Source: Lineus longissimus (lineage: Eukaryota; Nemertea; Pilidiophora; Heteronemertea; Lineidae). From it: 64,000 nucleotides of DNA. A model generated the notes under the pieces. That model was not told the DNA's origin and did not search any database. It saw only the letters and a list, made by a program, of their open reading frames with translations. The translations under genes and the position numbers were made by a program. Each line of letters starts with the position of its first letter. Position 1 is the stretch's first letter. The DNA lies in contig NC_088312.1 in the NCBI RefSeq assembly GCF_910592395.1, positions 19,041,292 to 19,105,291 on the forward strand. Reading direction: 5' to 3'. Shown piece after piece: positions 58,601-64,000 of the stretch.

Positions 58601-61548
58601 CAATCGAATCCGCAATAGCATGTCATCATTAGAAAGGAATTGATCAAAAATACCCTGTGGGCAAAAAATCGATTCAGAAAGTTTCCACACTGGATATTTA
58701 TAAACCCATCGAGCAAAGAATTTCAATAATCATCTTGTATTTATTAGTCTGAGTACCCACTAACTTAGAGATGAAAATATCTTAAAATGTCTATAATGCG
58801 CTTACGGTTATTTTTCGAAATGGTCTGTCTGTACAGGAGACAACAACCAATCGGGAAAGCAGTGATAGATGTGGAAGCATTAACCTAGTTTGAGCTTGCG
58901 AATTCAGAAGAACTTCGACCATATGATGGAAACAAATAAACTTTATTTCAAGAAGGTAGGCATATTTTTGTGTTTTTTTTGTTTTTTTTTCAGTCACCAT
59001 GAGAAAACTCACAAGGCCTGTATGCAGCATAACATGCTAAACGCATGCAGCAAAAGGGCGGGGAGGGGAAATGATTTTGTCTGAATCTTTTGTCAACTTT
59101 AAAAGTGGATTTGCCAAATTTACGACCCCAAAACAGGCACTTGATGGATTCAGCTCAAGTAAGAAGTTCCATCTGGTGGACACATCCATCCAGTACACTT
59201 CAGATGATATACTGAAGTGAGGAAGCTCATAATCTTTCTCATGGAGCCCACGCAAAATAATGGCACGATTGTTTGCGGTCATGACGTCGAGACGGCCATC
59301 TCGCTTTGAAATATCCCTCAGAGTGCAGTGAATAGATATTTCACCAGATGAAACTTGTCTCCAAATTTAATGCATGAAATGACTGTTTCTAGTACTTTCA
59401 TACATTTGGCAAACAACTTCCTGATTTCACTCGGCGAGATGACTTCCCTTTTACTTAGGGTAAATACGACGTTTTCAGCATCACCAAACCGTCGTACTTG
59501 CCTCTCAGATTTTCGATGTACCTGGTATCGACAAAGCTGGCTGCTACAGTAACAAGCAGTTTGGAAAATAATTCATTGGTAAGCCTTAAATAACAGACAT
59601 ATAAGCCTTCATTATCACCTGCAAGCTCTCGCAATACACGGTTACCCACAATCTCATAAACTATTGGCCAGTTTGAAAGCCGCGAGATAATGAGAACGCG
59701 TCTTGGCCAATCGAGTTGTGCATTGTCTCTGTTTCCATTTGCGCTCGAGTCGCATTTTGTCCAATCCGAACTCAGAATGACATTTTGAAATGTGAATTTG
59801 CGGATACTTACCCCGTTTTGTACTGGCTGACTTTGTACTTGCTGAAGTAGATTCCCTTTAGATTTAACTTCATGTGAGAGCTGAACTTCAAAATGATGAA
59901 ATATCTCACCCCCTCTTCGGCTGGCTCACTTAAGTGTCCAATGAAAAAGTCTCGTCGGGAGTCCGTCTCCCAACGCACCAGTTCAGGCTTTTTAGAATAA
60001 CCGCCCTCATTGCCAAAAAGGACTTCCTGGATGTTCAAATCCCGGACGTGGAATATGAGAAGATCGCTGCTCTGATTGCAGTAGATGTGGATGGTTACCC
60101 GTCCGTGGTTGTAGAACTCAGACTCGTCCTCGCCGTAGATGTCCGGCTGGACTTCCAGGTCGTAGTGGTAGGGAAGAAACGTTCGGGGAAGACGCGGACT
60201 CAACTCTTCATCCGTGTACTGACCGGAAGCACAAACTGCAAATGTTAAAGAAGGGTAGGTCATATTCGATAACATTGCATGATGTATCTTTCTTTATACA
60301 TTACCTTATTTTCTCCTTGCTAGAAGATTACAAAATCAATGAAAAGTACATTTAAGAAAAGGTGTCACTGCGGCAAGGAGGGTACATGTACACTACAGGA
60401 AACCCAAAACGATGTTGCATCTCAGTTGCGTGTTGCGCTTAATTATGGTAGAAATCGTAGCAACCATCTCAACCCGGCGTAGTTCAAACACGGAAGCCTG
60501 AGGTACAAGATTGGTTTAAAGGCATTGACATGGCATCTTGGGTGTCCGGGCATTGCCTCGATTTGCTTTGAGAGATGGTTGGCCTTGACTCGGGGAAATG
60601 GGAAATGGGAGATGAGAGTGGGTGGTAATAGGTGGTTGGTAACAGAAAACATGCATGCAGATCAACGAATTGACACTGCATCGAAAGCTTTCATCCACAA
60701 ACAGAACAGAACATCATACCTTCTTTCTCTACCTCAACAATTTTTACTTTCCGTTTTCAATTGAAGACAGAAAATAAACTGCTTGTCATGCAATCGAATG
60801 AATCATCTTTGATACCAAGGTCAAGGGCATGATATACGTAAACTACGGCCATGTTTTTCAGAATTACGTCAGGGCCACCTACAATGCGTAGGTGCGAAAT
60901 AATGAAAACTCCAAGACGATACAGTTTTGCATCATAAACAATGAACTGCATGTAAGATACTATTTTACCATCCTGAGGAAATCGGGCAAGGCCGGAGAAT
61001 CGAACATTTACCGGACCAATTTTTTCTAAGCAGCAATGATCATGACTGCCATGTTTCTTTTTGCATGAATCAAAAAGCAACCATAATATATCAGACAGGA
61101 ATGGTCTTCAACAAGACAGTACTTTATTAGCGATACATACAATTGCCCGAGCGAGCACTGTCATCTCAGATTTGATGATATTGGAGTATACTTGGGCCCA
61201 GTACAGCCGTCAGTGATTTCTTCTCCTGCATTAAGTCTCAAAAGCAGAAAGATAACATTGCAAAAATAAAAGCTTTTCAGACTGAAATCATTCCATAAAG
61301 ACAATAGTATCTTCTCCATTGCAAGATTTTCAAAGAGCTTTCCATCAGATTGGGGCTGGATGGGAAGTGGCTGGGGGTTACCGTCAGAAGAGTCTTTCCA
61401 ATAAATTTTATTTGAAAGACTCTGGCCGCAGCAAGGCTGGGCTCTGGGGTGCAAGTCAACACACTGTACCAAAGGTTAAGGTGTAAGTTGCAAAAGATTA
61501 CTTACCAGCACTTGCTAACAGCAAAATCGACTTCACCAAGAGCAGCAT
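46663..61548 (-). CDS. Secreted M1-family zinc aminopeptidase (aminopeptidase N type), complete
   Basis: Nineteen minus-strand exons join in phase: 61548-61506, 60235-59812, 56969-56814, 56357-56240, 56094-55974, 55543-55389, 55020-54907, 54355-54155, 53646-53581, 53132-52939, 52408-52320, 51530-51332, 50863-50716, 50592-50519, 50174-50076, 49576-49403, 48926-48786, 47885-47819 and 46803-46663 (stop TAG 46665-46663). That is 2724 nt and 907 residues. It removes N-terminal residues from peptides. Signal peptide: residues 1-14. Substrate motif GAMEN 298-302, zinc site H334-E-I-A-H338 with E357 in WLKEGF, and catalytic Tyr420 (SITYNKGG) are all intact. The ERAP1-like C-terminal domain runs from about residue 520 ([17 protein letters not shown]) to the end. 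Unlike vertebrate aminopeptidase N there is no type II membrane anchor, and no GPI-type hydrophobic tail is seen, so it is probably secreted. Confidence 0.95.
50220..50462. repeat. Degenerate tandem repeat, about 57-bp unit
   Basis: Four to five units each hold GTCAAACTC(T/A)(T/A)AGA, a GACGACTTGGTTTT stretch and GATTCG or AATCGC. They lie in the intron between aminopeptidase exons 14 and 15. Confidence 0.7.
51583..51719. mobile_element. Foldback element, first of an adjacent pair
   Basis: CCTGGTTTTTCACAACAAAT and TTGTCACTAACGC on the left pair with GCGTTAGTGACAA and TTGAACAACCAGG on the right. It lies in intron 11 of the aminopeptidase, next to a second, unrelated foldback. Confidence 0.65.
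51715..51850. mobile_element. Foldback element, second of an adjacent pair
   Basis: CCAGGGTCCAGTTGTTAGAA on the left is matched in inverse by TTCTAACAACCGGACCCAGG on the right, with AGCATGTTAG and CTAACATGC inside. The interior holds several CATGATGTT blocks in both orientations. The arm ends overlap the end of the first foldback. Confidence 0.7.
53228..53415 (+). repeat. Dispersed repeat, copy 2 (partner at 25828-25995)
   Basis: ACTGCAATAAACAATTCA, GGCCTATCTGAAATTCGCAA and AAACTGCCTTGGAACACTG correspond in order to blocks at 25.83-25.95 kb. It lies in the intron between aminopeptidase exons 9 and 10. Confidence 0.6.
56584..56605. repeat. Poly-G tract
   Basis: About 18 uninterrupted G residues after GGC. 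It lies in intron 3 of the aminopeptidase, and the proline-rich minus-strand frames here come from it. Confidence 0.9.
59030..59770 (-). pseudogene. Possible degenerate coding fragment in aminopeptidase intron 2
   Basis: Several minus-strand frames lie one after another (about 59700-59455, 59490-59330, 59282-59037), each open and of protein-like composition but in different frames and broken by stops. Example segments are [36 protein letters not shown] and [17 protein letters not shown] do not recognise the family. It is not an exon of the surrounding peptidase, whose exon 2 (ending 59812) splices directly to 56969 in phase. Confidence 0.25.
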
Positions 61549-64000
61549 GCCGTATCCTTGGAATGGACGGTTAAGGAAAGACAGTTGATAACGCATTCGC
61601 TTAGGAGGAGAGATGGTCACAGCCGAAGTCACTGCTAACGTCCACTATGCACCCCTCGGCAGTGATATGGTCCCTGGGAATAAACACAATTTTCTCATCA
61701 AAGGAAACGGCAAGCAACTTATCTCCATCTTTGATACGCTCTGTAGATAATCAGCTTTTACCATGGCGAGTTTTGAAAGGCGAAAATCGGATTGGAGTTA
61801 CTCGCTAATTATATAAATTATCCTTGAGATTGGTAAGTCATTGTCATCAAAGCTTTCACGGTATCGTCTACTAGATACGAACAGGACAAACGGAACACAT
61901 CTGCACTATAATCGTCATTCCTTCGGGAAGTCTAATGGATGTTGCCGGCGGAGTTGCGGTTTCAATGCGAGTCCCGTAACCTCTATTTGAAGGCTAATGA
62001 CAGGATTATGTTCGGTTGCGCACAGGGTCAAGAACCTTAGCGTGCTCCAATGAAAGCCCGCGATATGAATAATAGCTTTGCGGCTGAGGGTTGCTGCCTT
62101 TCCGTGGTTGTCGCGAGCAATGTCACCCTGCAACTAAATCGCCGCCTTCTTATCATCAATGTATTACCTATTAGTGACGCATGCAACAAGTCGGATGCGC
62201 GTTCTTATTGATTCCGGATACAATTGCATACCTTTACATCAAAAGTCTATAGATTATAGATTGACAAAAAGACTGTTTGCACAATCGTAGTGCGTATATT
62301 TACGGTTGTATGTTATTGTAATAATATATTAGTTAGGATCAAACACTATAAGACTATAAGGTTTTCCGTTACAACTGTCAGTTGTTTATTTCCGGTGCGT
62401 TTCAAGCTTTGTCAGTTCTCTTGTCATTGTATTGCCTCTTTGTTACATGTATTGTACTAGGTGACACAAAAAAAGATATCATACTTTTCATTTCAAATAA
62501 ATTAAAAAAAAACTGACATATTTTAGCCAATTTTTTGTCCAATGAAGCGACCAGAGAAAGGCAATGAAGAACATCTGCCTTCATCCACCTGCCTACGTAG
62601 GATCGTGCACCTGAAATGAAGAGACCGACTTACAAACAAGGGCCTGTGAAAAAGAACATACGAGGAATTGAGATTGAGATACCCGGTTGACGCTGGCGCA
62701 GGATCGGGCATACACTGATCGAGGAAACCGCCGTTCAGCATCACTCCGTCAAGCTCTGATGGAACTCTTAGGGGAAGTGGAAGGGGACATGACGACCGGC
62801 CAGGAACAGCTGGCGACGGGACGTCGAGAGAGATCTGAAGACCATCGGTCACTCTCGAGCTTTGCAAGAACTGAAGAGGATCGCCAGGGAAGACGGTAGA
62901 GAGAAAAAAATTCATGATGGCGGCATATGCTCGTAGAAAGCGGAGGGCTTAAATAAGTAATATTCGGTTGAGATCAATTCTTTTTGCTTTCACTTTGACC
63001 TCATAACCTGCATTGTGCAATAGACATTTGAATATTTCAACACTTCTGCATCGGGTCAGGTTTTATTTGTGTCGTTTTACTAGTCACCAATCAAGCTCTC
63101 AGACCAAAGCAATAATTCACCTATGATTGATGTTCCAAGTGAAGTGACATGAAGGTTTGCTTCATTTTTCTCAACCAAGACGTCTATGATACAGTGGTGA
63201 CAACTTGATTCTATCAATTAATTACTGAATAAGTTGAAATTAACAGATCATTCATGAAATTTTCATGATCGTCGTACATGTACACGTAACTGAACATAAA
63301 TTGATTATCAAAGTCTTATCGTTTTATTGGTCGACTGATGCAATATCGATAAATCTCTGATAAACAGCGAAAATATAGAATTACAATAGAGTTTAGACTT
63401 TGATTATTTTTCAAACAAAGATACATTACATAGCACAGGAGGGAGTTCAAGAAATCCTTAAAAGGGAAAAAACCTGACTATGTCAGTTGATAATACCAAA
63501 TGAATGAAAACAAAGATTTCATTCCAGATTCGATAGCCTCACGCCTATGATGCGAACAATATACATACTCCAATGCCTCGAGGCTATGTACTATGTTCCT
63601 GGATCCAGGTTTTCACGTGACGTCATTGCGGGCAATCCTTCAATCATCCCCATTGATTTCGAATAAATTGATATCATCGCCCAGGTTTTTAAAATAGATC
63701 TTTCGTACCAAAAATAGCATCAGGCTCGTTCATATGAGGAGCTTTTTATATCGGGTGGTCAAAAAAACACGCCGAACATCACGGGTTAATAACTCTTGAT
63801 CATTTTCTTACACGGTGTTGAAATTTATTCCATATACAGATCAAGTATTTCTATGCTAATTCCGACATTTTGGTGGTGCAGTAAGCTTTGTTGGTCTTTA
63901 TTTAACAGCCAATTGAAGGAAACTGTTGGATGCCCTTCTTGCTTTTTTCGAATCAAAACATATTTTCGCGGTCATCTAATTCTTTGTCTTGAATTTTTTT
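61549..64000. other. Region upstream of the aminopeptidase gene
   Basis: The 5' UTR and promoter of the aminopeptidase should lie just right of 61548. Two overlapping frames at 62523-62915 (minus) and 62687-62899 (plus) are GC-richer than their surroundings but show no domain I know, and the plus frame could equally be an exon starting after the CAG at 62699-62701. From 62940 to the window end I see only AT-rich DNA. Confidence 0.4.

Noticed and set aside
59455-59649. Minus-strand frame ending [13 protein letters not shown] as an aminopeptidase exon
   Set aside because: Exon 2 joins directly in phase to 56969, giving the expected [13 protein letters not shown] junction; this frame fits no part of the M1 fold.
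61161-61472. Minus-strand 103-residue frame near the aminopeptidase start as an alternative N-terminus
   Set aside because: It lies in intron 1, has no membrane segment in a suitable place and no in-phase junction that I can see.

Overview
The window is genomic DNA from an invertebrate animal. The reasons are multi-exon genes with GT/AG introns of about 100 bp to several kb, metazoan gene families (AP180/PICALM, CIB, vWA, rhodopsin-like GPCR, M1 aminopeptidase), AT-rich non-coding DNA full of minisatellites and foldback elements, and a eukaryotic tRNA gene with internal promoter boxes and no encoded CCA. I cannot fix the phylum. A lophotrochozoan, amphioxus or other marine invertebrate would fit; vertebrates and insects look less likely. 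No bacterial or CRISPR-like feature is present.

I rebuilt six protein-coding genes by joining exons in phase, and every model closes in frame. Left to right: (1) the 3' part of a PICALM/AP180 clathrin-assembly gene on +, 264-13792, with 11 coding exons and an intron in the 3' UTR; (2) a CIB-like EF-hand protein on -, 21788-24621, 5 exons, 257 aa; (3) a secreted single-domain vWA protein on +, 28363-30287, 3 exons, 250 aa, with a tRNA-Val(AAC) gene in its first intron; (4) a paralogous secreted vWA protein on -, 32651-40264, 3 exons, 268 aa, with a 1.6 kb palindromic element in its first intron; (5) a single-exon rhodopsin-family GPCR on +, 42519-43850; (6) a complete secreted M1 aminopeptidase (aminopeptidase N type) on -, 46663-61548, 19 exons, 907 aa. 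The genes alternate in strand, giving three convergent pairs (1/2, 3/4, 5/6) and divergent spacers between.

The gene set does not read as one pathway. The clearest local relation is the vWA pair: both have a signal peptide, an intact MIDAS, the same cysteine pattern and two introns in the same phase, so they are an inverted tandem duplication. The GPCR and the secreted peptidase lie next to each other, but nothing in the sequence shows they act together.

Non-coding space is dominated by tandem repeats (43, 44, about 64, 81, 128 and 261 bp units) and by inverted-repeat (foldback or MITE-like) elements, some recurring within the window. The most notable are a 33.8-35.4 kb palindrome, a Tc1/mariner-type MITE with TA flanks, a 3'-UTR intron made almost entirely of a 261 bp tandem duplication, and a run of six phase-1/phase-1 exons in the AP180 gene. 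I see no convincing new multi-gene system. The most original items are the vWA pair, the CIB-like protein with all canonical Ca2+ loops eroded, and the foldback families.
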